This document shows, in pieces, positions 45,033 to 53,346 of a DNA stretch of 64,000 nt. The DNA is from Streptomyces akebiae. Its GTDB lineage: Bacteria; Actinomycetota; Actinomycetes; Streptomycetales; Streptomycetaceae. The stretch spans positions 7,564,001 through 7,628,000 of the forward strand of contig NZ_CP080647.1 in assembly GCF_019599145.1 (NCBI RefSeq), in the 5' to 3' direction. The notes beneath the pieces were generated by a model. It saw nothing but the letters and a program-made list of their open reading frames with translations. It had not been told where the DNA came from and did not search any database. The translations under genes and the position numbers were made by a program. Positions within the stretch are counted from its first letter, which is position 1; each line of letters opens with the position of its first letter.

Positions 45033-45427
45033 AGGTCCAAGGCAAGATGTTCATCTGGCTGAGCGTCTTCGTCCTCGCCATGGCGATCGTCTATGGCGTG
45101 TGGTCGAAGGAGCCGGCCGGCACCACGGCCCTCTTCCTGGCCTTCGGCCTGTGCATCATGGTCGGCTACTACCTGGCCTTCACGGCTCGGCGGGTCGACG
45201 TGGGCGCGCAGGACGACAAGGAGGCCGACGTCGCGGACGACGCCGGTGAGCTGGGCTTCTTCAGCCCGCACAGCTGGCAGCCCCTCGCCCTGGGCGTGGG
45301 CGGCGCGCTCGCCTTCATGGGCGTCGTCTTCGGCTGGTGGCTGCTGTACTTCTCGACCCCGATCATCCTGATCGGCCTGTGGGGCTGGGTCTTCGAGTAC
45401 TACCGCGGCGAGAACCAGAACCAGTAG
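45029..45427 (+). CDS. ctaF: Cytochrome c oxidase subunit IV
   Basis: This 132-residue protein has four membrane segments (about 5-25, 30-50, 85-105, 108-125), matching the actinobacterial subunit IV that packs against ctaC/D. The GTG overlaps the ctaD stop. A terminator hairpin 30 bp after its stop closes the ctaCDF transcript. Confidence 0.95.
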   Translation: MKVQGKMFIWLSVFVLAMAIVYGVWSKEPAGTTALFLAFGLCIMVGYYLAFTARRVDVGAQDDKEADVADDAGELGFFSPHSWQPLALGVGGALAFMGVVFGWWLLYFSTPIILIGLWGWVFEYYRGENQNQ

Positions 45428-45457
45428 CACGGCGCCGCTAGCACGCACCGCGCGCAC

Positions 45458-45494
45458 GGAAGCCCGGACACTCCGACAGGAGGTCCGGGCTTCC
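45458..45494 (+). terminator. Terminator of ctaCDF
   Basis: The arms GGAAGCCCGGAC (45458-45469) and GTCCGGGCTTCC (45483-45494) are followed by CCCTTT. The stem is perfect at 12 bp. Confidence 0.8.
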
Positions 45495-45571
45495 CCCTTT
45501 CGCCACGTCCCGCGTAGCCCACTCGGGTCACCCGGCGCGCCACGCCCGACGGGCGTTCCTACGTTGAACCC

Positions 45572-46912
45572 ATGAACACAGCAGAACTTTGCAAGGGCGC
45601 CACAGCCGGTGTCGAGAGCCCGACCGTGCTCGACCCTTCGGGCCTCCGCGCGCTCGGACTCTCGACACCGGCGCGCCCGCGCCGTAACCGCACGGTCGCC
45701 GGCTGCGCCCTGCTGGTGGTCTCCCTGGGAGCGGGCGTCACCGCCTGCGGTTCCGGCGGCCACCCCCTCTCGGGCAAGCCCTACGACGCGGCCGACCACG
45801 TCTCCTTCAACACCCCCGGTGACGGTGAGAAGGCCGACCCGGACAAGCCGCTGGAAGTCACCGCCGAGAACGACGGACGCATCACCGACGTCACCGCCGT
45901 GGACGCCGCAGGACGCTACGTGGCGGGCGAACTCTCCGCCGACGGGGGTCGCTGGCACTCCACCTCACCGCTCGCCGCCAACGCCCGCTACACGGTCCAC
46001 GTGAGCACCGAGGACGAGGACGGCGCCCCCGGCCGCGAGACCGTCGCCTTCGACACCGGCCGCCCGCTCACCAAGAAGCGCCTGAACGTCACCTTCGGAC
46101 CGAAGGAGGGCAGGTACGGCGTCGGCCAGCCCGTCACCGCCGAGCTCAGCCGACCGGTCAAGGACAAGGCCGCGCGGGCCGTCGTCGAACGGGCGCTCAA
46201 GGTGGACTCCACACCCGCGGCGGAGGGCGCCTGGCACTGGGTGGACGACAAGAAGCTGCACTACCGGCCCAAGGAGTACTGGCCCGCCGAGGCCACCATC
46301 CGGGTGCACAGCAACCTGGAGGGCCTCAAGATAGGCGACCGGCTCTGGGGCGGGAAGGCCGAGCCCATCGAGCTGACGACCGGCGCCAAGATAGTCGCCG
46401 TCACGGACGCCGCCTCGCACCAGATGACCGTCTACAAGAACGACGAGGTCATCAAGCAGATACCGGTCACCACCGGCATGCCCGGCTACGACACCCGCAA
46501 CGGCGTCAAAGTGGTACTGGCCAAGGAAGGTACCGTTCGCATGACCAGCGCCAGCATAGGTGCGTCGGACTTCTACGACCTGACCGTGCACCACTCCGTC
46601 AGGGTCACCAACAGCGGCGAGTACGTCCACGCCGCCCCCTGGTCCACCGGCTCCCAGGGATACGCCAACGTCAGCCACGGCTGCACCGGCATGAGCATGG
46701 GCAACGCCCAGTGGTTCTACGACACCATCAACGAGGGCGACATCGTCGAGGTCGTCAACTCGGCCGGCGACACCATGGCCCCCTTCGGCAACGGCTACGG
46801 CGACTGGAACCTCGACTGGAAGAACTGGCGCGAGGGCAGCGCCCTGGTGGGCGGCACGAAGGAGGTCCCCGGGCCCCAGGTGCAGGCCCGCCTGAGGCCG
46901 GAGTCGGTCTAG
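45572..46912 (+). CDS. Lipoprotein L,D-transpeptidase with Ig-like domains
   Basis: This is a 446-residue protein. After about 40 N-terminal residues comes a hydrophobic run and lipobox GVTAC (Cys59). Two Ig-like domains follow (about 75-275), then the YkuD catalytic domain with YVHAAPW and SHGCTGMS (His369, Cys371). It makes 3-3 crosslinks or attaches proteins to peptidoglycan, so it acts outside the membrane. The part before the lipobox is unusually long and encoded over an inverted repeat. The true start could be further in, but no clear alternative with a ribosome site exists. It stands within the cytochrome oxidase locus. Confidence 0.92.
   Translation: MNTAELCKGATAGVESPTVLDPSGLRALGLSTPARPRRNRTVAGCALLVVSLGAGVTACGSGGHPLSGKPYDAADHVSFNTPGDGEKADPDKPLEVTAENDGRITDVTAVDAAGRYVAGELSADGGRWHSTSPLAANARYTVHVSTEDEDGAPGRETVAFDTGRPLTKKRLNVTFGPKEGRYGVGQPVTAELSRPVKDKAARAVVERALKVDSTPAAEGAWHWVDDKKLHYRPKEYWPAEATIRVHSNLEGLKIGDRLWGGKAEPIELTTGAKIVAVTDAASHQMTVYKNDEVIKQIPVTTGMPGYDTRNGVKVVLAKEGTVRMTSASIGASDFYDLTVHHSVRVTNSGEYVHAAPWSTGSQGYANVSHGCTGMSMGNAQWFYDTINEGDIVEVVNSAGDTMAPFGNGYGDWNLDWKNWREGSALVGGTKEVPGPQVQARLRPESV
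45608..45669. repeat. Inverted repeat in the 5' part of the L,D-transpeptidase gene
   Basis: GGTGTCGAGAG (45608-45618) and CTCTCGACACC (45659-45669) are perfect 11-bp arms around a 40-base GC-rich loop that has further partial pairing (CCGA/TCGG). In mRNA this folds just inside the annotated coding start and could limit translation or mark a leader. Confidence 0.6.
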
Positions 46913-47310
46913 GCGCTCAGTGCCTGCCTGCTACGGAGCAGGGAGGCGAGCGCCGCCGCGAACTCCACCGGCTCCACCGGCAGGGTCACCGCGGCGTCCG
47001 CCCGGCTCCACGTCGCGAGCCACGCGTCCTGCGGCCGCCCGATCAGCACCAGCACCGGCGGGCACTCGAAGATCTCGTCCTTGATCTGGCGGCACACCCC
47101 CATGCCCCCCATGGGCACGGCCTCGCCGTCCAGGACGCAGACGTCGATCCCGCCCTTGTCCAGCTCCTTGATGACGGCGGCGGGGGTCGCGCACTCCAGG
47201 AACTCCACCTGGGGCACATCCGGTGCCGGACGGCGCCCCGTCGCCAACCGAACTTGTTCGCGGGTGTTGGAGTCGTCGCTGTAGACCAGCACCGTGGCGG
47301 TCGGCTGCAT
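46909..47310 (-). CDS. Receiver-like (pseudo-receiver) domain protein
   Basis: This 133-residue single-domain protein has the receiver layout: DD pair (Asp12, Asp13) in VYSDDSNTREQV and candidate phospho-site Asp61 in VCVLDGEAVP. The usual Thr/Ser after strand 4 is replaced (VLVLIGRP), and the switch Lys before the last strand reads VEP. It is therefore probably not phosphorylated normally and may be a protein-interaction module. GGAGGAACA precedes the ATG. Its stop codon and the L,D-transpeptidase stop share the palindrome CTAG (46909-46912). Confidence 0.85.
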   Translation of the reverse strand: MQPTATVLVYSDDSNTREQVRLATGRRPAPDVPQVEFLECATPAAVIKELDKGGIDVCVLDGEAVPMGGMGVCRQIKDEIFECPPVLVLIGRPQDAWLATWSRADAAVTLPVEPVEFAAALASLLRSRQALSA

Positions 47311-47454
47311 TGTTCCTCCGTGACGTCAGCGTCTTAAGGACAGGCCCGATGCGCGGATGCTACTCCCTCGAACACCACGTCAGCACCGGTACGGAAGGGA
47401 GCAACACTCCGAACGGCACCCCCCGGAGTGAGGGCGGGATAAGCGACCGACATA

Positions 47455-48075
47455 ATGTCGGTCGTGGCGACAGCAACGACAGTAGAAACCGGGCACGCGC
47501 ACCCGTCGGTCAACCGGCCGAACCTCACCAGCGTCGGAACCATCATCTGGTTGAGTTCCGAGCTGATGTTCTTCGCGGCCCTCTTCGCGATGTACTTCAC
47601 CCTGCGATCGGTGACCGGTCCGGAGTTCTGGTCGGAGAAGGCCGACACCCTGAACTTCCCGTTCTCGGCGACGAACACCACGATCCTGGTGCTCTCCTCC
47701 CTCACCTGCCAGCTCGGCGTGTTCGCCGCCGAGCGCGGGGACGTGAAGAAGCTCCGGATGTGGTTCATCGTCACGTTCGTGATGGGTGCGATCTTCATCG
47801 GCGGTCAGGTCTTCGAGTACACCGAGCTGGTCAAGCACGAGGGCCTGTCGCTCTCGTCCGACCCGTACGGCTCGGTCTTCTACCTGACCACCGGCTTCCA
47901 CGGCCTGCACGTGACGGGCGGTCTCATCGCCTTCCTGCTGGTCCTCGGACGCACCTACGCGGCCAAGAGGTTCACCCACGAGCAGGCGACCGCGGCCATC
48001 GTCGTGTCCTACTACTGGCACTTCGTCGATGTCGTCTGGATCGGCCTCTTCGCCACGATCTACATGATCAAGTAG
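47455..48075 (+). CDS. ctaE: Cytochrome c oxidase subunit III
   Basis: This 206-residue protein has five membrane segments. It shows the subunit III pattern [30 protein letters not shown] and [14 protein letters not shown]. It stabilises proton pumping by subunit I. It starts at ATG 47455 (a GTG nine bases later is possible). It lies 100 bp before qcrC, so it probably shares the qcrCAB transcript instead of the ctaCDF one. A short dyad CACTCCG/CGGAGTG (47405-47430) lies in its leader. Confidence 0.97.
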   Translation: MSVVATATTVETGHAHPSVNRPNLTSVGTIIWLSSELMFFAALFAMYFTLRSVTGPEFWSEKADTLNFPFSATNTTILVLSSLTCQLGVFAAERGDVKKLRMWFIVTFVMGAIFIGGQVFEYTELVKHEGLSLSSDPYGSVFYLTTGFHGLHVTGGLIAFLLVLGRTYAAKRFTHEQATAAIVVSYYWHFVDVVWIGLFATIYMIK

Positions 48076-48174
48076 ATCGGTCGGCCGAGCCGGGCCGACC
48101 GACGCGCCCGCCTCGCACCGAGAACGACCCTTCCAGAAGCACCGACGCAGAAGATCCTGACACCGGGGTAATCC

Positions 48175-48984
48175 GTGAAAAAGCTCTCCGCACGACGACG
48201 CCATCCGCTGGCGGCGCTCGTCGTCCTAACCATCGCGCTGGCGGCCTGCGCGGGGCTGTACACCGCCTTCGCACCCGCGGACAAGGCGGTGGCCGAAGAA
48301 ACCGCGCAGACCCTCACCATCGAGGAGGGCAAGAAGCTCTACGCCGTCGGCTGCGCGAGTTGCCACGGCACCGGCGGTCAGGGCACCTCCGACGGTCCCA
48401 GCCTGGTGGGTGTGGGCGCGGCGGCCGTCGACTTCCAGGTCGGCACCGGCCGTATGCCGGCCCAGCAGCCGGGCGCGCAGGTCCCGAAGAAGCCGGTCGT
48501 CTACTCGCAGGCCGAGATCGACCAGCTCGCGGCGTACATCGCCTCCCTGGGCGCGGGCCCGGAGATCCCGACCGAGAACGAGTACGACCCCGAGGGCGCG
48601 GACATCGCCGAGGGCGGCGAACTCTTCCGCACCAACTGCGCCCAGTGCCACAACTTCACCGGCAAGGGTGGTGCGCTGTCCGAGGGCAAGTACGCGCCGT
48701 CCCTTGAGGGTGTCGACCCGAAGCACATCTACGAGGCCATGCAGACGGGCCCGCAGAACATGCCGTCCTTCCCCGACACCACGCTGTCGGAGGAGAACAA
48801 GAAGGACATCATCGCGTACCTCGACGCGGTCAACAGCGACGACACCGTGGAGCCCGGTGGCCTCAGCCTCGGCGGGCTCGGCCCGGTCAGCGAAGGCCTC
48901 TTCGGCTGGGTGTTCGGGCTCGGCTCGCTGATCGCCGTCGCCGTGTGGGTCGCCGCTCGGACCGCAAAGGCCAAGAAGTCATGA
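48175..48984 (+). CDS. qcrC: Cytochrome bc1 dihaem cytochrome c subunit
   Basis: This 269-residue protein has an N-terminal membrane segment (about 12-35), two class I cytochrome c domains with CASCH (Cys60, Cys63, His64) and CAQCH (Cys155, Cys158, His159), and a C-terminal membrane anchor (about 243-263). It replaces both cytochrome c1 and soluble cytochrome c in actinobacteria, wiring bc1 directly to the aa3 oxidase. The GTG start has GGGGTAATCC upstream. Its TGA overlaps qcrA (ATGA). Confidence 0.97.
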   Translation: MKKLSARRRHPLAALVVLTIALAACAGLYTAFAPADKAVAEETAQTLTIEEGKKLYAVGCASCHGTGGQGTSDGPSLVGVGAAAVDFQVGTGRMPAQQPGAQVPKKPVVYSQAEIDQLAAYIASLGAGPEIPTENEYDPEGADIAEGGELFRTNCAQCHNFTGKGGALSEGKYAPSLEGVDPKHIYEAMQTGPQNMPSFPDTTLSEENKKDIIAYLDAVNSDDTVEPGGLSLGGLGPVSEGLFGWVFGLGSLIAVAVWVAARTAKAKKS

Positions 48985-50036
48985 GTAGCCAAGAGATTCC
49001 AGAAGAGAACCTGCCCACCGAGCAGGACACGCACGGCGTGGTGACGGTCGCGGACGAGGAGAACCCCTTCGCGGACCCCGGCCTGCCGCCCCACCAGCAC
49101 CGGGTCCAGGACATCGACGAGCGGGCCGCCAAGCGGTCCGAGCGCACGGTCGCCCTGCTGTTCACGGTGTCGATGCTGGCCACCGTCGGCTTCATCGCCT
49201 CGTACCTGGTGATCGACGTCGACAAGTCGATCTACGTCTGGCCGATCGGTCACATCAGCGCGCTGAACTTCGCGCTGGGCATGACGCTGGGCCTGTCGCT
49301 GTTCTGCATCGGCGCCGGCGCGGTCCACTGGGCCCGCACGCTGATGTCGGACGTGGAGGTCGCCGACGAGCGTCACCCGATCGAGGCCTCGCCCGAGGTC
49401 AAGGCCAAGGTCCTGGCCGACTTCAAGCAGGGCGCCAAGGAGTCCGCGCTCGGCCGCCGCAAGCTGATCCGCAACACGATGTTCGGCGCGCTGACGCTGT
49501 TCCCGCTCTCCGGTGTCTTCCTGCTCGGCGGCCTCGGCCCCGCGCCCGGCACCAAGCTGCGGCACACCACGTGGGCCAAGGGCAAGAAGCTCGTCAACAT
49601 GAACACCATGGAGCCGCTGCGTCCCTCGGACGTCGCGGTCGGGTCGCTGACCTTCGCCATGCCGGACGGCCTGGACGAGCACGACCACGACTTCCAGAAG
49701 AACATCGCCAAGGACGCCCTGATGATCGTCCGGATCCAGCCGGACGACATCAAGGACAAGCGCGAGCTGGAGTGGTCGCACGAGGGCATCGTCGCGTACT
49801 CGAAGATCTGCACCCACGTCGGTTGCCCGATCTCCCTGTACGAGCAGCAGACGCACCACGTGCTCTGCCCCTGCCACCAGTCCACCTTCGACCTCGCCGA
49901 CGGCGGCCGGGTCATCTTCGGCCCCGCGGGTCACGCCCTTCCGCAGCTGAGGATCACCGTCGGTGAAGACGGCTACCTCGAAGCGGTCAGCGACTTCGAA
50001 GAGCCCGTCGGTCCTTCCTTCTGGGAGCGCGGATGA
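48981..50036 (+). CDS. qcrA: Rieske iron-sulfur subunit of cytochrome bc1
   Basis: This 351-residue protein has three membrane segments, the actinobacterial form. The [2Fe-2S] ligands are in CTHVGC (Cys277, His279, Cys282) and CPCHQ (Cys296, His299). The twin-arginine motif GRRKLIRN precedes the third segment, consistent with the known dual Sec/Tat insertion of Streptomyces Rieske proteins. The ATG at 48981 is used because an upstream frame overlaps qcrC. Its end overlaps qcrB as ATGA. Confidence 0.97.
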   Translation: MSSQEIPEENLPTEQDTHGVVTVADEENPFADPGLPPHQHRVQDIDERAAKRSERTVALLFTVSMLATVGFIASYLVIDVDKSIYVWPIGHISALNFALGMTLGLSLFCIGAGAVHWARTLMSDVEVADERHPIEASPEVKAKVLADFKQGAKESALGRRKLIRNTMFGALTLFPLSGVFLLGGLGPAPGTKLRHTTWAKGKKLVNMNTMEPLRPSDVAVGSLTFAMPDGLDEHDHDFQKNIAKDALMIVRIQPDDIKDKRELEWSHEGIVAYSKICTHVGCPISLYEQQTHHVLCPCHQSTFDLADGGRVIFGPAGHALPQLRITVGEDGYLEAVSDFEEPVGPSFWERG

Positions 50037-51673
50037 GCACTACGACCAGCACCGACGCGCGCGACAAGCGTGACAAGGCCCCGGCCGGCGAGCGCGTCGC
50101 CGACTGGGCCGACGGCCGGCTCGGGATCTACTCCCTGGCCAAGGCCAACATGCGCAAGATCTTCCCCGACCACTGGTCGTTCATGTTGGGCGAGATCTGC
50201 CTGTACAGCTTCATCATCATCATCCTCACGGGTGTGTACCTGACGCTGTTCTTCCACCCGTCGATGAACGAGGTGGAGTACCACGGCAGCTACGTCCCGC
50301 TGCAGGGCCAGCTGATGTCCGAGGCGTTCAACTCGACCATGCACATCTCCTTCGAGGTGCGCGGTGGTCTGCTGATCCGGCAGATCCACCACTGGGCCGC
50401 GTTGGTCTTCCTCGCCGGCATGTTCGTGCACATGATGCGCGTGTTCTTCACCGGCGCGTTCCGCAAGCCGCGTGAGGTCAACTGGCTGTTCGGCTTCCTG
50501 CTGTTCGTCCTCGGCATGTTCACCGGTTTCACCGGTTACTCGCTCCCGGACGACCTGCTCTCCGGCACCGGTGTCCGCTTCATGGAGGGCGCGGTCCTGT
50601 CCGTGCCGATCGTCGGCACGTACCTGTCGTTCTTCCTCTTCGGCGGAGAGTTCCCGGGCGGCGACTTCGTGGCCCGCTTCTACTCGGTCCACATCCTGCT
50701 GCTGCCGGGCATCATGCTCGGTCTGGTGGTGGCGCACCTGATCCTGGTCTTCTACCACAAGCACACGCAGTACGCGGGCCCCGGAAAGACGAACAACAAC
50801 GTCGTCGGCATGCCGCTGCTCCCCGTGTACATGGCGAAGGCCGGCGGCTTCTTCTTCCTGGTCTTCGGCGTCATCGCGATCATCTCGGCGATCGCCACGA
50901 TCAACCCGATCTGGAGCATCGGCCCCTACCGGCCGGACCAGGTCTCCACCGGTGCCCAGCCCGACTGGTACATGGGCTTCTCCGAGGGTCTGATCCGTGT
51001 CATGCCGGGCTGGGAGATCAACTTCTGGGGTCACACGCTCGTCCTGGGCGTCTTCATCCCGCTGGTGATCTTCCCGCTGGTCCTGGTCGCGATCGCGGTC
51101 TACCCGTTCATCGAGTCCTGGGTCACCGGCGACAAGCGCGAGCACCACATCCTGGACCGCCCGCGCAACGCGCCGACCCGTACGGCCTTCGGTGTCGCGT
51201 GGATCACCTGGTACATGGTCCTGCTGATCGGTGGTGGAAACGACCTCTGGGCGACCCACTTCCACCTGTCGATCAACGCCATCACCTGGTTCGTCCGGAT
51301 CGGGTTCTTCGTGGCCCCGGTCCTCGCGTTCATCGTCACCAAGCGCATCTGCCTCGGCCTGCAGCGCCGGGACAAGGACAAGATCCTGCACGGTCGCGAG
51401 ACCGGCATCATCAAGCGTCTGCCGCACGGTGAGTTCATCGAGGTCCACGAGCCGCTCAGCCAGGAGCAGCTGCACACGCTCACGGCGCACGAGCAGTACA
51501 AGCCGGCCGAGATCGGTCCCGCGGTCGACGAGAACGGTGTCGCCCGCAAGGTCTCGCGCCTGGAGAAGGCCCGCGTCAAGCTGAGCAAGGGCTACTACGG
51601 CGAGGACAGCCAGATCGCCAAGCCGACCGTCGAGGAGTACAAGGAGATCACGAGCGGCCACGGCCACCACTGA
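50033..51673 (+). CDS. qcrB: Cytochrome b subunit of cytochrome bc1
   Basis: This 546-residue protein has eight or nine membrane helices. The b-haem histidines occur in [11 protein letters not shown] and SVHILLLPG with partners on helix four, and the quinol-site motif (PDW in AQPDWYMGF) is present. A soluble C-terminal tail of about 120 residues is typical of actinobacteria. It oxidises menaquinol and is the last gene of the ctaE-qcrCAB unit, followed by a strong terminator 26 bp downstream. Confidence 0.97.
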   Translation: MSTTTSTDARDKRDKAPAGERVADWADGRLGIYSLAKANMRKIFPDHWSFMLGEICLYSFIIIILTGVYLTLFFHPSMNEVEYHGSYVPLQGQLMSEAFNSTMHISFEVRGGLLIRQIHHWAALVFLAGMFVHMMRVFFTGAFRKPREVNWLFGFLLFVLGMFTGFTGYSLPDDLLSGTGVRFMEGAVLSVPIVGTYLSFFLFGGEFPGGDFVARFYSVHILLLPGIMLGLVVAHLILVFYHKHTQYAGPGKTNNNVVGMPLLPVYMAKAGGFFFLVFGVIAIISAIATINPIWSIGPYRPDQVSTGAQPDWYMGFSEGLIRVMPGWEINFWGHTLVLGVFIPLVIFPLVLVAIAVYPFIESWVTGDKREHHILDRPRNAPTRTAFGVAWITWYMVLLIGGGNDLWATHFHLSINAITWFVRIGFFVAPVLAFIVTKRICLGLQRRDKDKILHGRETGIIKRLPHGEFIEVHEPLSQEQLHTLTAHEQYKPAEIGPAVDENGVARKVSRLEKARVKLSKGYYGEDSQIAKPTVEEYKEITSGHGHH

Positions 51674-51699
51674 TCGCTTCGCTTCGCCACACCACGGTC

Positions 51700-51736
51700 G
51701 AAGGGCCCCCGTCCGATCTTCGGACGGGGGCCCTTC
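51700..51736 (+). terminator. Terminator after qcrB
   Basis: A perfect 16-bp stem GAAGGGCCCCCGTCCG (51700-51715) with its complement (51721-51736) and a 5-base loop. Confidence 0.85.
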
Positions 51737-51754
51737 GCCGTGCTCCGACCTGGA

Positions 51755-51760
51755 TAGGGT
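51755..51760 (+). promoter_or_regulatory. -10 element of trpD
   Basis: TAGGGT lies just after the qcrB terminator; transcription would start near 51768 with a leader of about 58 bases. Confidence 0.5.
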
Positions 51761-51825
51761 GGACGCACCAACAGGTCTCACGGATCGCGCGGTTCTCTCG
51801 CGCGCCAGAACACCCAGGAGCGGCT

Positions 51826-52890
51826 ATGAGCGCTGTGACCCCCGCTGGAGGCGACACCGCGGCGGGCCGTTCCTGGCCCGCCGTGCTGAACGCGTTGCTG
51901 TCCGGGCACGACCAGGACGCCGGTGCGACCTTCTGGGCGATGGACCAGATCATGCGCGGTGAGGCGACGGACGCGCAGATCGCCGGATTCGTGGTGGCAC
52001 TGCGGGCCAAGGGGGAGACCGTCGAGGAGATCACCGGTCTCGTCGAGGCGCTGTACGAGCACGCCAAGGTGATCGAGGTGTCCGGGAGGACCGTCGACAT
52101 CGTCGGTACGGGCGGGGACGGCGCCAGGACGGTCAACATCTCCACGATGTCGTCGATCGTCGTCGCCGGTACGGGCGCGAAGGTCGTCAAGCACGGCAAC
52201 CGGGCCGCGTCGTCGGCCTCCGGGGCGTCCGATGTGCTGGAGAAGCTCGGCGTGAATCTGGAGCTGACGCCGCAGCGGGTCGCCGAGGTCGCCGAGGAGG
52301 CCGGGATCACCTTCTGCTTCGCGGTGAAGTTCCATCCGGCGCTGCGTCATGTGGCGGCCGCGCGCGGTCAGTTGGGCATCAGGACCGTCTTCAACGCGCT
52401 CGGGCCGCTGGCCAACCCCGCGAAGGTACGGGCGCAGGCGGTCGGTGTCGCGGACCCCCGAATGGCACCGATCATGGCCGGTGTCTTCGCCGAGCGCGGC
52501 AACTCCTCGCTCGTCTTCCGGGGCGACGACGGGCTGGACGAGCTGACGACCACGGCGACTTCGCGGGTGTGGGTCGTGCGGGACGGCAAGGTGACCGAGG
52601 AGGGCTTCGACCCGCGTGACGTGGGCTTGGAACTCGTGCCGGTGGAGGCGCTGCGGGGGGCCGACGCGTCCTACAACGCGGATGTCGCGCGGCGGTTGCT
52701 GGGCGGGGAGACGGGGCCGGTGCGGGATGCGGTGCTGTTGAACTCGGCTGCGGCGCTGGTGGCGTTGGAGCCGACGTCCGGGTCGCTGGCGGAGCAGTTG
52801 CGGGGTGGGATGGCCAAGGCCGCGGAGTCGATCGATTCCGGGGCGGCGCGGCGAGTTCTTGAGCGGTGGGTCGCGGCGACGAACAGGTAG
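51826..52890 (+). CDS. trpD: Anthranilate phosphoribosyltransferase
   Basis: This 354-residue enzyme joins anthranilate to PRPP in tryptophan synthesis. It has the PRPP and metal motifs [18 protein letters not shown] and [21 protein letters not shown], plus [14 protein letters not shown]. It is unlinked to other trp genes here. CAGGAGCGGCT precedes the ATG at 51826. A dispersed repeat starts three bases after the stop. Confidence 0.95.
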   Translation: MSAVTPAGGDTAAGRSWPAVLNALLSGHDQDAGATFWAMDQIMRGEATDAQIAGFVVALRAKGETVEEITGLVEALYEHAKVIEVSGRTVDIVGTGGDGARTVNISTMSSIVVAGTGAKVVKHGNRAASSASGASDVLEKLGVNLELTPQRVAEVAEEAGITFCFAVKFHPALRHVAAARGQLGIRTVFNALGPLANPAKVRAQAVGVADPRMAPIMAGVFAERGNSSLVFRGDDGLDELTTTATSRVWVVRDGKVTEEGFDPRDVGLELVPVEALRGADASYNADVARRLLGGETGPVRDAVLLNSAAALVALEPTSGSLAEQLRGGMAKAAESIDSGAARRVLERWVAATNR

Positions 52891-52893
52891 GGG

Positions 52894-53009
52894 GTCGGGT
52901 GCGGGTGCGTGGGGGCTGGTCGCGCAGTTCCCCGCGCCCCTAGAAGCGCAGGCCCTGCTTTTCAGGGGCGCGGGGAACTGCGCGAGAAGCCCCACCCACC
53001 CGCACCCGC
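52894..53009. repeat. Dispersed inverted repeat, copy 8
   Basis: Both outer (GGGTGCGGGTGCGTGGGGG / CCCCACCCACCCGCACCC) and inner (GCGCAGTTCCCCGCGCCCC / GGGGCGCGGGGAACTGCGCG) arms are present with about 25 bases between. It starts directly after trpD. Confidence 0.85.
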
Positions 53010-53064
53010 CATCGCTCCCGCACCTCCGACCTCTCACGCGTCCATCCCGCCATCCGGACATAAG

Positions 53065-53094
53065 TTGCGGCGCGACGATCACTTCACGTACGTT
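53065..53094 (+). promoter_or_regulatory. Promoter of the SAM-IV-controlled gene
   Basis: -35 TTGCGG (53065-53070) and -10 TACGTT (53089-53094) with an 18-bp spacer. The predicted start near 53101 is exactly where the riboswitch begins. Confidence 0.6.
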
Positions 53095-53100
53095 CTCGTT

Positions 53101-53230
53101 CAGGTCATGAGTGACAGCCCATAGCCCCGGCTGGCTGTCCGGCAACCCTCCGTCCGTGGCGGGGTGCCCCGGGTGAAGACCGGGTCGTAGGCAGTGAGGT
53201 CTACGGCAAGCGCGGTTTCGAGGGAGTCTT
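53101..53230 (+). ncRNA. SAM-IV-type riboswitch
   Basis: The leader carries the pattern I know for the actinobacterial SAM-IV aptamer: GGTCATGAGTGACAGCC, then GGCTGTCCGGCAACCCTCC, GTGGCGGGGTGCC and CCGGGTGAAGACC. P1 pairs GGTC (53103-53106) with GACC (53178-53181); P2 pairs GACAGCC (53113-53119) with GGCTGTC (53133-53139). Such RNAs bind S-adenosylmethionine and repress sulfur-metabolism genes. The region after P1 (GTAGGCAGTGAGGTCTACGG) gives the extra 3' helix. The downstream gene is a SufS-like PLP enzyme. Confidence 0.85.
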
Positions 53231-53232
53231 CC

Positions 53233-53253
53233 GTGAGCAAGCGAATGCGATAG
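53233..53253 (+). CDS. Possible six-codon leader peptide
   Basis: GTG AGC AAG CGA ATG CGA TAG reads MSKRMR with GAGGGAG at correct spacing, directly after the riboswitch and about 95 bases before the main gene. It may couple translation to the switch, or it may be chance. Confidence 0.3.
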   Translation: MSKRMR

Positions 53254-53346
53254 GGCCGCCGAGCCCCGCCTCCGCGCACCCCTTTCTCATCTTTCTCTTC
53301 CTTCCGCATGCCTTCCTTTCGCATGCCTCCTCACGGGAGTCCCGCC

